DNA from: Tetradesmus obliquus
Taxonomy: Eukaryota > Chlorophyta > Chlorophyceae > Sphaeropleales > Scenedesmaceae
Reading direction: 5' to 3'
DNA: 64,000 nt
Assembly (NCBI GenBank): GCA_030272155.1
Contig: CP126194.1
Span: 3,959,501-4,023,500 of the forward strand
The notes under the pieces: model-generated
Told to the model about the DNA's origin: nothing
The model's database searches: none
What the model saw: only the letters and a program-made list of their open reading frames with translations
In this document: piece by piece, positions 23,926 through 36,201 of the stretch
Numbering within the stretch: the first letter of the stretch is position 1
Layout of the letters: the number at the start of each line of letters is the position of its first letter
Program-made: the position numbers and the translations under genes

Positions 23926-25963
23926 CTGCAGCAGGCAGCAAATCATGCAGCACGGACAAGCCGTGTGAGTGTGTGGTGCCTTCATCTGATCGTGTCCAGC
24001 CACGCTTGCTAGGTGGGTGCGCATGTGCTGATTCTGTTGCCTTGCGAACCAGGAGTCAAACACACTGCTATGGCATGCAATGACACCAGCGCGTGCCAGC
24101 ACACGCATGGTGCATGATGGCAACCGCATAGGAAGCCATGCACCCTGCATGCCAGCACAGGCAGGCTCAGCTTGTTCGTGCCAGGCTGCCACTGGCATGC
24201 ACATCACGCACCGTAAAACTGCCTGTCGCTTGTGCCATCCAGCTTGCTCCTGCAGCAGTAGGAGCGGTAGTCTTACGATTATGTATCCAGCAGCTGTTGC
24301 AGGTCACAGCATCATGCAACAGCCAATGCCATGACCTGCAGCTGCTGATGAGTGGCATCCTGCATCATGCTGCTGCTGGACTCTGAGGAAGCATTGCTAT
24401 TGTGCATCAAACACATACGTAATTACTAGCAAACATACCACTGTGTGCACAGCATACATGCCTGCAGGACGCACCTCTGAGCCTTTGACAGCACTTCACG
24501 TGTGATGGTGCCACCTGCTGCTGCCATAGCTCTGCAGCTCAGCCTGCATGCGGAGCAGCAACAGCCCAGTAGGTAGAGACACTTGATGACTGCCAATGCA
24601 CCTCCCTAACGTGCTTGTGGCTGTTGATGCTGGCTGCATTTTTTTTTATGTCTCGGGTGTCACCACTGTACTGCTGCAAGATATGTGGTGCTCAGTACTG
24701 CTACGGTAGTACCTGCTGCAGGACGGTCGCTGTACACTCGATCGGTTCTTCTGCAACGCTTTGGTTGTGTGGCGTTGCATAGTAAAGGTCATGGCGGTGC
24801 TGAGGTGAGCTGACGTACGTGTGTGTGGGCAAGGCGCTAGCTTTTACACTGCTGACGCAACGCGCTACCTAACGATCACGCAACATACTCCAAAAGCAAT
24901 GCTGGTGAACTGTTTGTCTGGTAAGGCTATAGACTTCCCTGAGCGGCATCTGCTGCAGGGCCTAGGTCTTCAGTCACTTGTCACAGAGTTGTTGCTGCCC
25001 TTTGTGTCTCATCCGCTTGTGTCAGGGCATGCACATGCTGCTTGAAACTACCGGGGTCCTTGGTCTTTGCTAAGCTATACGTACGACCTGCGATGGTACC
25101 ACACATGCAGGGACAGTCCTACTGCCACCTGAACATGCAATGAACACCAGTTACCGGTATCCACAAGTCTGCATGGAAACAGTGTTATGTTACAGTGCGC
25201 AGGGCATGCAATGCTCACTCCTCCTCAGACTCAGACAAGGCTTGCACACGCAATCGCTTGCGCGTAACCAGCAAACCAAACCACCTTCACAGGTACAAAC
25301 AGGTCGTCCCATGGGATGCATGTGGCCACATGTTATGTCAAGGCGGGAAAATGGCCACCTGACGCAGACAGAAAGCGTAGTCCAAATATGCATACGCCCA
25401 CAGTGCTAGGCTGATCAGCAGCCGCAGAACAAATCTAGGCACCACAAACACAACACGAAACACAGCCATGGCAAGCTGCTGATACAGAGCAGCAGACAGG
25501 CACATGCTTGGCAACATGTTTGCAACGTTGCTCGCGGTGTGTCAAGTGCTGCTGACAAAGTCAATCTACAAAGTGTAACAGCAGAGCATGATACATGTAA
25601 CAGTATCAGCGTTGTCGCTTGAGCCTGTCAAGTTAGAGACACCATCATGATGACATTAAAGGCAAATCACATGGCATGCAAGGTCGTCCTGAAGCTGGCC
25701 ATCACATCAAGCAAAGTTCACACCCCCTTCACCTGGTCACCCCCAAAGGGCTGCCCAATGCCAAGTGTCATAAACACGGAGCCAATATATGCAGCACTCA
25801 TGGTGCAGTAGCTTAATGTGATGCGTAAAGGTCAAGGACAGAAGCATGCCTCCCTTTCATAAATCATATGCTGAGTACACATGTGAAAAGCACTACGCAC
25901 ATAGCAGATGCATATCGCTGCAGCACCACCTGGCCAAGCTTTCTTGACCTGTGAGCAGCCTTC
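23926..25963. other. Region upstream of the methyltransferase and downstream of RAD21
   Basis: It should hold the missing 5' exon(s) of the methyltransferase (candidate ATG at 24,527) and the 3' UTR of RAD21. Open frames such as 24,821-25,045 (+) resemble nothing I know. From about 24,530 to 25,960 I see no supported gene. Confidence 0.5.
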
Positions 25964-28900
25964 TCACAGTGCAACCTTGCCAGGCTGGATGGTGATGTCG
26001 CCAAAGGGCCGGTCCTGCGAGGCGCTGATGTAGCCGGCCGAGCTCGTCACTGCAGCACAGCACAGCAGCAGCAGCAGCAGGCAGAGCAGCAACAGGCTTA
26101 GGTGCGCTGCTGTTGGTGCTTGAACAGCAGGTGACACTTGCCTGTGTGGCAAAGTTCTTAAGGTGGTTCATGCACTGCACGCCCACACAGGCACACACCA
26201 CACGCTGCAGGCACCCTGCCTGCTTTCACCTACAGCCATACCACCATGCATATGGCTGCATCTGCGGAAGTGTCATCACTCCTGCTGCCAACCCAGAAAC
26301 AAAGCCAGACACTGCTGCAGCACCAACAACCCGTCCGCCCACTCACCGCACACTTGGTAGAACAGCATCGCTGCAGCGGAGCGTGACAGCTGGCCCTCCT
26401 TCATCAGCCCAAACAGGCTCAGGCTGGGGGCCGCACCATCCTCCTGTGTCTCTGCTACTGGCTGCAGCCGGTCGCGGAAGATGCTGCAAGAAGACAAACA
26501 GGAAGCAGTAGAAGAAAGCAGTTCAGCAAGGAGAATATGTAAGAGCAGAGCACATGTTGCAGAACAAAGGCAGCACACATGTCTGCTGATTGCGCAAGCA
26601 GTGGCTGTTGTACAGCTGTGCACTGCGCTTCCCTCAGCCCTCCTCGCTTGCGCACTTGAGCACCTTCCTGCTGGCCGCCGTCATCATGCCAGCAGCCTGC
26701 CCCTGCTGCTGCAGCACCAGCTGCGTCGCCTCATGCCCCTCAGTCTCCTCAAGCAGCGGCCACTGGCTGCTGGGGATGCTGTTCAGCCCACTGCCAAAGC
26801 CGCCGCTGTGGCTGCCAAAGCCCTTAGAGCCGTGTGCTGCTGCAGCCTCCTCATCTTGTGTCTCATCTGGCTGCTCATATTCTTCTTCAGGCAGGGGGAC
26901 GTCAGGCAGCAGGTCATCCAGCCTGCCTGCGCCAAAGTACATGCCGTCTGAGGGGCCGCCCTGCGAGAGCAGCGGCAGCAGAACATTGTACAACAGCAGA
27001 TTAGCAGCCTTCATCGTTTACACAGCACGGTCACTGCAGCACCCAGGCTGTGCCAGGGCCATAATTGCTGCTGCTGCTGCTGCCACAACACCCTGATTAC
27101 AACACTCTGCCCACGCGAAGCTCTGCTACACCACAGCCGCACACCACCACTGGAGACTCACCAGGTCGCCCGACTGCAGCCACAGCTTGCGCCGCAGGCC
27201 CCCGCCCGCAACAGAGTCGATCTCCGGCCCCTCGTACTGCAGGTCCTGCTGCAGCATGCTGCTGCCGCTGGTGCCGGACTCTGCGCGGCGCGCGCTGGTG
27301 CCGGGGGCGTCGTGTGGGCTGGTCATGCGCAGGCTGCTGCTGGCTGGGCTGGTGGGGGCCCCAGCATCACGCAGCCGCTCCACCTCCACGTCTGCAGGCG
27401 GCAGGGCACCAAAACGTTTTAAAACAAATTACTTTTCACGTTTCACGTTTCACGTTTCACGTTTTTCACGTTTCAAAACAAATTACTTTGTTTTGCTCAT
27501 AACCATCGTCACGTCATGGGAGGGGTCAGATCATGCCGGGACCAACCTGCACTACAATAACACTAGTATGAAGTAGCTGTTGCGCCCAGCAGCAACAACG
27601 CATCATCAACCTGCACCCTGCGCACCTCCATAAGGCAGCTCCATGAGCTGGTCATGTGCCTCGTCATTGCTCAGCGCCTCGTGCTGCTGCTGCCCCTCCA
27701 GCTCCTCTATCTCTGGCATCATCATCAGGCCCTGCTGCACCTCATCCTCGTCATCCTGGCTGCTGCCTGCAAGGCCACCGTGGCGCGTGCGCGACAGGTG
27801 CAGCTGGTTGCGGTGCACCTGGCCGTGCAGAGCACCATGCAGGCCGCCCATGTCTGCAGGGAAAAAAGGCACAATGCCACACGTGAAATGCGTTGCTGAT
27901 GTAGCACCAACACGCCAAATCTTAGCATCATAAAACAAGCAGGGTTCTTGGTTCGGGTGCGGTCCGCTGATTGGTCACCCAATCCAGCGCTGCCAGCAAC
28001 AGAAGCACAGGCAGAGGACTAGCACTTGAAGCTTGCGAGCAAAAGAGAACACCTAGAATGGAGCTGCTGTTGTGTTGGTACACATGCTGCTGCTTGACGC
28101 ACAGCGCGGAACTGCTAGGAATTCCCCCAAAACACCACAGCCTCCTTTTACCAGTTCACGCATGGCAGCAGCTGGAACCACGCACACTTATCCATACCCA
28201 CGCTGTCGCCCAACCGCCTCACCTCCTGTGCTGTTGTTGACCTCAGGGCTAGACGGCCCCCTGCCCCGCTTTGCAGCCTTGCGCTGCTCAGCAGCAGCCG
28301 CAACAGCCTCCACAGGCGCCCTGAACAGCTCCTGCAGCTCACCACACAGCCCCACACCGCCTACACCAGCACCCAGCCCCAGCCTGGCATACAGCGGCAT
28401 AGGGTCAGCGAACAGTGCCGCAGGCTCCAGGCTGGACAGTCCTGAGGGGCCTGACAGTCCCAGGCTGGTCCTGACAGCGCGGGAGAGCCCCAGGCTGGGG
28501 CCTGACAGGCCTGACAGGGGCCCTGAAGCTGCAAGCGCGCTCAGGCTGGCAGCAGCAGCGCCGGTGATGCCAGCAGCAGCAGCAGCAGGGTTGGCCAGCA
28601 GGCTGGTGGCGCGTGCTGTGCCCTTGAGCAGGTTGTGGTTGATGAGGTCGCCTGTGTCATTCACCCAGTCGCGGTACACCTTGCTCCTGCAGGTGGCAAA
28701 GATGGCAAACGTAGGCAGGGGGAATACAGGAACTGGTGTGGTGCTGTGCAGCATATGGGTGATGACAAGCAGATAGAAGGAGAAACAGCATATCGGGTAG
28801 CAAGGGCGATGAGACCCAGGCACACGAGTACAGGACGCAGCTGAGCAGACAACAGCAGACACATTAAAAGCAGTTGCATGGTGAGCATCACTGGCAGCGC

Positions 28901-28976
28901 TGTCCCACATCCTCTCTACAGCAGCCAGCACACCACCCACCAACAGCACCTTGCCACTGAGCTGCTTCCTGCAGAC

Positions 28977-29010
<34 letters not shown>

Positions 29011-31208
29011 AAGCCACGGCAGGTCCCACCCACCTGATCTGCAGGTTGTCCAGGTCATCGACGATGAGCGCTGAGGCCTTGCGCTTCTTGCTCTTGCGCA
29101 TGGCAGCGCGTGCGCCTGCAGGCGATTGTTTACAAGCAGCAAGGGTTCAAATGGCAGCCCAAACCTCTGCCACTCATAAAGCATACACAGAGCCCGTTGC
29201 TGCACCCTGCATATTGGCTGAGACAATCGACAGTTTTGCGTGACCAATGCTTGTCTATCTTTGCTTACCAGCGGCAGCCTCCTCCTCCTCTTCCTTCAGC
29301 TGCTGCTCAGATGCAGCAGGAGCAGTGCCTTGCAGCCCGCGCCCCATCTCCCCAAGCGGCTGGTCAAAGTCCTGGTCAAACACCTGCTGGTCAACGGCCT
29401 GGTCAAACTCTGTGTCTACCAGCGCAAAAGGATCTGCATCTGCTGCCAGCAGAGTGGGATCCTGCTGCTGCACAGCGCCAGCCAGCTCGCTGCTTGCAGG
29501 AGTGGTGGCAGCGCTGCGGGCCTGCTGCTCTGTGGCGGTGGTGCTCTTGCTCTTGGCGGGGCCGTCTGCTGCTGGTGCAGCGTTCATGTCGCCCAGCAGG
29601 TCAAACTGGTCAAGGTCAAAGTTGACGTCAAACATCTCATCCTGGTGGGGCCTGCAATATTGAAGGTTGAGCAAAGGGCAGCAGCAGTAAGCACAGGTAT
29701 GTGTAAAAGCTCATGCTTTGAGTGACAGAACGGCACAGAAAGAAGCGGTGTTTACACAGTATTGCGCATGTGTTATCTGCACACAGCAGCAGCAGCAGCA
29801 AGAGCTTCGGCAATACCAAACTGCTCGTTGATGCTTGCAATGCCACGCCGTCCCTCACCATGCGCCTGCCGCATGCGCTAGCCCACCATAGCCCTCCTCA
29901 GCCTCCTGCTCGCCTGCACCCTGCTGCCTGCCCCTGCTGCCCTGCTCTGTGTCCCCTGTCGCCCACGACACGCCACGTGAGCGGCTGCGGCCAGCTGCAG
30001 GCTGTGCGACCTCCTCATTGTCCTGGTCCCTGCCCGATGCTGCGCCTGTACCCACAGCATCACTGGCTGTGGGCAGGGACGGCATCAGGAAGAGGCCATC
30101 CGCAACCTGTAGGAGGGACACAGGCACAGACACGTGATTTAAGGTTGGGTGTGACAGAGGCCTGGTGAGAGTTGATATGGCTGCAGACAGCTCATGGCGC
30201 TGAACGGTCACATCTGGTTGGCAGCAGCAGCAACACCCTGCGTGATGCTCTGCCAAGATCACCGCTGCCTGCGATTTCAGGCAATCCTGACAAACAAACG
30301 GTTGTCGGTCGCAGCACTGCCTAATCTACGACTGGGTGAACAGCACGTACATTGCAGCCCCAATGTCAGCCAGCCCCGCACCTCATCGCCGTCCTGCTGC
30401 GCCCCGCGCCGCCTCTTCGTCAGCCGCCCGCTGCCATCGCTTGTGGTGCCGTGGCTGCCGCTGCCGTGCAGGGAGAAGTTCATGCCGCTGCTGCCCGGGC
30501 GCAGCAGGGCCAGGTCATCGTCATGGCCCCCAGCCAGCGCCATGAGCAGCGGGTCATCACCCATGGGGGCCAGCAGGTCCTCCATGTCTAGCATGGTGAT
30601 GGCCTCCAGCCTGCAGCGGGACAGGTATGTTATGTCAATGTTACGTTACATGCAGAAACAACACATGGGGGGGGGGGGGCTGCAACATCAGTGCTTGCAG
30701 GATGAGTGACACGCGGGAGGCGTGCCACAGAAAAGGTGCAGATGCAGAGCTGCAATGTTCCAAGCAGCTGCCTGCTCACCAGGCTGCAAAGTTGAAGCGC
30801 TGAGCATCACGACTAACATGCGTTGAAAACTACATCACACAAGTGTTTATGTTGAGTAAACACGTACACTCTTTTGCAGCACCACACTCTAGCAGCTTGC
30901 AGGAAGCAATGTTACATGTGTTACTCATTTACATCGGCTTGCGGGACAAGCAGGCAACATGGTTATGGCCGCATGCAACACTGCAGGACTGTTTCCGATT
31001 TTCAGCGTGTCACAACTACAAATGCAACATGCGTGATGCACGCACATGTCGTGCTGCTATGCACTCACTTTGCCTGGTTGCGTGCCTTCTTGAGTGTGTT
31101 CTTGTCTCCTGCAGACTTGATGGTGCCAGCACCATCACCGCCACCGCCAGTGCCTTTGCCTGCAGCCTTCACCTTGCGCTGCATGTGCATGCCGTCCATC
31201 ACAGTTTT

Positions 31209-31258
<50 letters not shown>

Positions 31259-32641
31259 CAGTGCCAGGTTATTCGAGGCAGCATGCCGCAACAGTGCCTT
31301 CTTCTTGAAGCCGTCTGCACTCTAGCTAAGCTTGAGGCACACCATCTGGCAGCTGTTGTGCAACACGGCTGCTGTGCTGCATCTGCATATGAACTGCCCT
31401 GTCACAAGCATGCACAAACCACCTGGCTACTTGCACCAACATACATGTGTCTGCACAGCCGCATGTGCCCTTGCACTCACCATCATCTCCTGCAGGTCCT
31501 CTGCATCACAACAATTGCACATCACAGCAAGTCAGCTAACAGCTTGCAGGAAAGCATGCGGCTTGCAGGAGAGCATCCAGCTTGCAGGAAACACGTGCAG
31601 CTTGCAGGACACAACCACATGCTTGCAGGAAGCAGACCAACCTTGGGGAAAGGCAAGCAGGCAACATTAATTCACCTACGCAGCCTGCTGTCTGTACTGC
31701 AGCAAGCCACTGAGCACGAGCCAAGACTGAGTGGTCACGCAGCATGTTGCAATGCAGACAGTATGAGCATGACTCATCCTACGCCAACCCCAACAAAAAC
31801 ACGCACATGCTGGCTCGTGTTATGCCTACCGCTCAACCCTCCTTGCTCATGTCTGTGCCAAAACATGAGCTTCCAAACAACAGCTGATCCTGGCCAGCAA
31901 GCTGTGCTACGGTACACATTGTTCCAGTGGGATGAAACAGTGCTGAAAGTGCAGCAATATGCTTGCAGGCACACACGAAGCACACGCATGCCCACTGCCT
32001 GCCAGCCGCAGCTGCTCACCTAGCAGGTATGCTTGCTGCTTGTTGAACACGATGACAAGCCCCCCTGCAGGAAAAGTGCAAACAGCAGACTGGTCAGTAT
32101 AACAGATGTGGTGAGCGCAAGCAGCATGCAGCACATGTGACTGTCCACGAAAGTACAGACCTAAGCTCTGAATATCAGAGAAAGAGACAGAGCAGCCATG
32201 CACTGCACATACGACTGCTGGCTTGCACAGTGACTGCAATGCAGTGTACGATAGGCAGCGGCAGCAGCTGGGGCGGCAGCAGCTGGGGCGGCAGCAGCTG
32301 GGGCGGCAGCAGCTGGGGCGGCAGCAGCAGCAACTCACCAATGAGGATGGCATCCAGCCGCAGAGAGTGTGGCACGCCGGGCTGCAATATCTCTTGGCTG
32401 CAGAATACCACACAGCCCATAACGACAGCAAGTGACGACAGCAGACAGAATAGAACTGGTAAGAATGGCGAGATTAAACATGCATGTACGAGGCTGCAGA
32501 CCCGCAACACAAGCCCACAGGTTTGCCTGTTCAAGCAAGCATATGGGTTGTTCCTGCAAAACCACAGCACCTGCCCAGATCATCGGCTCGACAACAGCAC
32601 ATCCCCATCACAACGCTGCAAGTGCCTGAGTTGTCGCCACG

Positions 32642-32676
<35 letters not shown>

Positions 32677-33238
32677 CAAGCTGCTTCCCAGACCACCAGC
32701 AGCATCTCACAATGCTGCAGCATGTCAAGCTGGCTGTGTTGCGCCTGCTGTCAAGCAGCAGTTGGCCCGCACCATATCTCCCTCAGGTTGATTGAGATTA
32801 TCTTGCCCTTGCTCAGCTTGCTGCCGTGGGCCAGTTTCCTGCAAGCGTGTCAACAACCAGCTAGCAGTGATTCGGATGTGCACCCGTTGATGTGAGCTGC
32901 TGAACATTGATACTGGACGAGGTACTATCCACTGCTATGATGATCATGACTCTGACATTCAAACATCTGCAAGCCCACTCTGCACCATCATGGCAGTAGT
33001 CAAGGAGCACACGTACAAACAGCACCATGGTTGTGAGCGCTGCTGCTTCCTGCAGCACACCAGCTGCTGGAGATTTTCAAGAAGAACACGTTTAGCAGTT
33101 TGCGAGCCATCTGCTGCATGTCCTCTGGCCCTCCACGTGCATGGTGCTGCTCGGCCTATGTCCTGACAAACGCCGGACAGCTCACCATATGGCTCCAAGA
33201 GGCGTCTTTCGGCCCAACAGGTCATGTGAATAGAACAT
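25964..33238 (-). CDS. RAD21: Cohesin alpha-kleisin, RAD21/SCC1 type
   Basis: Kleisins close the SMC1-SMC3 cohesin ring and are cut by separase. Sixteen exons join in phase: 33186-33238, 32773-32838, 32339-32397, 32020-32064, 31481-31500, 31069-31178, 30382-30610, 29859-30106, 29269-29651, 29034-29115, 28223-28686, 27626-27853, 27162-27391, 26656-26960, 26347-26483 and 25964-26049, totalling 914 residues. The SMC3-binding N-terminus reads MFYSHDLLGRKTPLGAIWKL, then EILQPGVPHSLRLDAILIG and VIVFNKQQAYLLEDLQEMM. The acidic middle contains ALIVDDLDNLQI and SKVYRDWVNDTGDLI. The SMC1-binding winged helix includes AAAMLFYQVC and ends RPFGDITIQPGKVAL. It is longer than human RAD21 through low-complexity Gly/Ala/Gln stretches. 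REC8 rather than RAD21 cannot be excluded. Exon 5 is only 20 bases. Confidence 0.93.
27421..27489. repeat. TTTCACG array between short direct repeats in a RAD21 intron
   Basis: About five tandem units of TTTCACG or TTTTCACG lie between two copies of AAAACAAATTACTTT (27,421 and 27,475). The block is AT-rich, unlike its surroundings. It could be an inserted fragment or a slippage product. Confidence 0.8.
31210..31258. repeat. CAG run in a RAD21 intron
   Basis: An uninterrupted CAG run on the + strand, reading CTG on the sense strand, lies about 30 bases upstream of the acceptor of the RAD21 exon at 31069-31178. It makes poly-Gln, poly-Ala or poly-Leu shadow frames only. Confidence 0.9.
31542..31630. 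repeat. Five spaced GCTTGCAGGA motifs in a RAD21 intron
   Basis: GCTTGCAGGA occurs at 31,542, 31,561, 31,580, 31,600 and 31,621, spaced 19-21 bases apart, with unlike sequence between. On the sense strand it reads TCCTGCAAGC. Confidence 0.85.
32259..32318. repeat. Four tandem 15-bp units in a RAD21 intron
   Basis: Four perfect copies of CGGCAGCAGCTGGGG end 13 bases before the donor sequence of the RAD21 exon at 32339-32397, on the intron side. Confidence 0.9.
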
Positions 33239-34091
33239 GATGTCGTTTTATGCTCCCGGGGCTGCACGTGTATCCCTGGACTATGCTGATGTGATGTGGC
33301 GAAGTCTTGCTCGGTATCAGTCCCGCCGCAGCGTTCAGCAGCTGGCCCCCACGGAAGAGAAGGTAATAGAACTACTGCGTGATCCTCGTGCGATTCCAGG
33401 TCCTCCAAGGGCAGGCCAAAGATCGAAGTGCTCTGGGCGCAAAATGACTCACAGTGAAGTGTCCTGTACTCCAGCACAAACTCCACTGATAACTGCGTAC
33501 ATGGGTAACACTTGGTCATTTCAATCAAAACGCCCTCGTCGCGGGTAACAAGCAGCACTGGGGTTCAGGCCCTAAACTGCCAGCGGTTGCAGCCCTGCAG
33601 GCTAGCCTGATGAGGCAGGCCCCTGTGCTCTGCAACCACACACACATGCATGTCAACCCTACTGTATGATATCAATCCTCACAGATCAGCTACGCCACCT
33701 TACGCAGGCGCAAACAGCCAGCGAGGCTTTGGAAGTTGCTCCGAGTGCTCCACGAAATACAAATTACTCATGAGCAGAACTGTGCAGCTGCTGTTGTCTG
33801 CAGAGAGCAGTGCCCCAAAGAGTGCGATTTCCGGCAGGCCAGACTCAATGATTGCTTGCAGGACCGCAAAGGGGAATCACATAGGCAGGAAGGCCTTGGC
33901 GTAAGCAGACGCTGTAGTTCATGCCATCGTGGTGCCCCTGACGATGGATGACAAAGGTGACGTCCATGCCGATAGATGCTGATTGCAACTGGGCACTTGG
34001 CTGTTGTGTACTGCAGCATAAGAGTACCTGCGTAGCAAGCAACAAGGGGAGTTCTTCAGGCCACTATACAGCACAAAGTGGGAAAATTGGC
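33239..34091. other. RAD21 upstream region
   Basis: No gene is recognised between the RAD21 start and the tRNA. Open frames here show no family motifs. Confidence 0.5.
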
Positions 34092-34095
34092 AAAA
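34092..34095 (-). terminator. Pol III terminator of the tRNA
   Basis: A TTTT run on the minus strand lies six bases past the tRNA 3' end, a minimal RNA polymerase III stop. A second run lies at 34083-34086. Confidence 0.65.
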
Positions 34096-34100
34096 GTTAT

Positions 34101-34173
34101 CGCCCGATGTGGGGCTCGAACCCACGACCACAAGGTTAAGAGCCTTGCGCTCTACCGACTGAGCTAACCGGGC
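34101..34173 (-). tRNA. tRNA-Lys (CUU)
   Basis: A 73-base cloverleaf on the minus strand. The acceptor GCCCGGT pairs with ATCGGGC. The D arm contains TTAGCTCAGTCGG (A box) and the T arm GGTTCGAGCCC (B box). The anticodon loop CTCTTAA gives anticodon CTT, reading AAG lysine codons. There is no intron, and CCA is not encoded, as expected for a nuclear tRNA gene. Confidence 0.95.
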
Positions 34174-34270
34174 CGTCAGATGTCTGACGGCAGGATCCCG
34201 ATGGGGGGCTGCTCCCATTTTCACGCCAGGCCATGCCGGCAGGCAATTCATCAATGCCAGCAAATGGGTT

Positions 34271-34279
34271 TTAGGGTTT
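34271..34279. promoter_or_regulatory. Telo-box-like motif near the tRNA gene
   Basis: TTAGGGTTT, preceded by TTTTAGGG, gives AAACCCTAA on the minus strand about 100 bases upstream of the tRNA-Lys gene. Plant promoters of translation genes often carry this telo-box. It could equally be a trace of telomere-type repeat (TTTTAGGG in Chlamydomonas). Confidence 0.4.
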
Positions 34280-34795
34280 AGCGCGCGCAATCTTTCCGTA
34301 ATTCCTCATTTACTGCGTTTCGATGGCGTTGCACATTGCCAACAACAAAAGCAATTAGTGTCACGATTTTTGGGGGAAAATGGCGGCTAGAGAACACCGC
34401 GCTGCTGGCGGACTGGATCAGCTATGATCAAACACTAAAGCTAGACATATGCACAGGCTGGGTGAAAAGAGAAGTAACGAACAGACAGAAGCTTGCTCTG
34501 ATCTGCAGAATTTGTGAACAGCTGGATACGGCAAGCTTCCTCCAGGCTTAGCCATGGGCAACTTGCCAGCATGCGCCAGCTTGATCATCAACATGATGTT
34601 GCCAGCTACAGGCCACCACATGCACTGGCTGTGTCCAACAGGCTTGCACCTCTGCATGCAAAGTCCAGCAACTAAAGCAACAGCCCTCATAACCTGTAGC
34701 CTCACCTGCCCTAGCAGCCAAAGGATGACAGCTGTCGGTGTCACGCGATTGCAGCGCCATAGCGGTGAAATGCATTTCACCATATGGTGACAACT

Positions 34796-35580
34796 CGCCA
34801 CTCATGCTGCTGGCAGCAAGGTCACATCTTCAACAGAAAGCACCATGGGACGCATGCTCCTGTATCAAAGGCATTGGTGAGATCCTCCTGCACAGCAGTT
34901 GAGCAAATTCACAAGCAGGCAGTACTTCCAGCGACACAGTGAGCGACAGTTAGGGCACAGCAATTGCAAGTGACTAACTGCATCCCCAACACCCTCAATG
35001 TTTGGTGATGTGCAAATGCACGCCAGCCAACATGCACGTTGCAGAAAAAGGGAGCTCAGCTAGTTGACGCGTGTGTTTGCTGGTCAAACAGGCAGACAGC
35101 ACAGTACCGCAGAAAGATCTCCTTACCTGTAGTCACTGTTGCAACGGTTGCAACAGTCGTGCTAGCTAGCACAACAGCACAACCGGTGACATCTCGTCAC
35201 ACATGCTGCTGGCGACAAGGTCAAGTCTTCAACAGACAGCACCATGGAATGCATGCTCCTGTTTCAAAGGCAATGGGTCAGATTCTCCTGCACAGCAGTT
35301 GAGCATTTTACAAGCAGGCATTACATCGCACGCACACAGTGATCGACAGTCGAGGCACAGAAGTGGCTAACTGCATCCCCAACACCCTCAATTATTGATG
35401 ATGTGCAAATGCACGCCAGCCAACATGCACATTGCCAACGAAGGGATCCAGCTGACGCGTGTGTTTGCTGGTCAAACAGGCAGACAGCACAGTACCGCAG
35501 AAAGATCTCCTTACCTGCAGTTGCAACAGTTCAACTCGCAAGTTGTGCTAGCTAGCACAGCAGCACAAGCATCTTGGAAG
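34796..35580. repeat. Two tandem copies of a ~390-bp non-coding segment
   Basis: Copy 1 (about 34,796-35,190) and copy 2 (about 35,195-35,580) share long blocks in the same order. These include CATGCTGCTGGC with CAAGGTCA, CTCCTGCACAGCAGTTGAGCA, CTAACTGCATCCCCAACACC and GACGCGTGTGTTTGCTGG. Blocks are offset by 388-399 bp. Small indels and substitutions show that the duplication is not very recent. I find no long shared frame. Confidence 0.85.
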
Positions 35581-36201
35581 CTGCAGCCAGGCATGCTTGC
35601 AAGTGTAGGATCAAACAAAAACCAAAGTGTTGCACGAAATGGTCAAATGTATGAGCTATTTTTGAGCAATGCTGCACTGACCAGGCCACGCCCTGCACAC
35701 TGATGCGCATGTCAGTTTGATCTGTTTATTGCAACCATGCATGGCTGCTCAGCTGACAGCCAATATGCAGCCTGCGTTCCATATTCGTCCGTCCATTGAA
35801 CAGCATGCCAAACATGTTCATGACTTCTGATGTGTGGGGCGTTGATAACCTGCTTAGCCATGTCCGCTGCTGCTGCTGCTGCTTGCTGCCTTCCCCCCAT
35901 CCAGGTTCCAGGACGCACAGCAGAACCTGCTGCATGTGTAGGTGTTGCAGGCTGCTTGCCAAGGCTAAACGAGGCGCGGGCAGCCCGTGCGTGTGCGTCT
36001 GAATGTTGGCACAGCACAACTGCTCAGCAGAAGAGCGTGGGCCACGTCGCATGACAGCATGTGCGGTCACGTACATTGAACGACGTGTAGAGCTTCAATT
36101 CGTTGGTTCTGCCATATTTCCTGCTTCAGCGCAAAGGTGGCACGACGTGAAGGGCTTGGCCAACAACCCTGATTGACAGCGAATCATTTCTTACTGCTGC
36201 C

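Larger units (their letters stand above)
34174..36201. other. Intergenic region with a tandem duplication
   Basis: No gene is recognised. An open frame at 34336-34551 (+) has no family motifs and I do not call it. The main content is the direct duplication at 34,796-35,580. Confidence 0.5.

Noticed and set aside
24821-25045. 74-codon open frame in the gap between the methyltransferase and RAD21
   Set aside because: It begins without a supported start and resembles no family; chance is more likely.
31540-31640. Possible CRISPR array from regularly spaced GCTTGCAGGA
   Set aside because: The repeat unit is 10 bases and the spacers about 10 bases, inside an intron of a eukaryotic nuclear gene.
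34336-34551. 71-codon open frame on the + strand
   Set aside because: It has no family motifs, splice partners or conserved-looking pattern, so it is likely chance.
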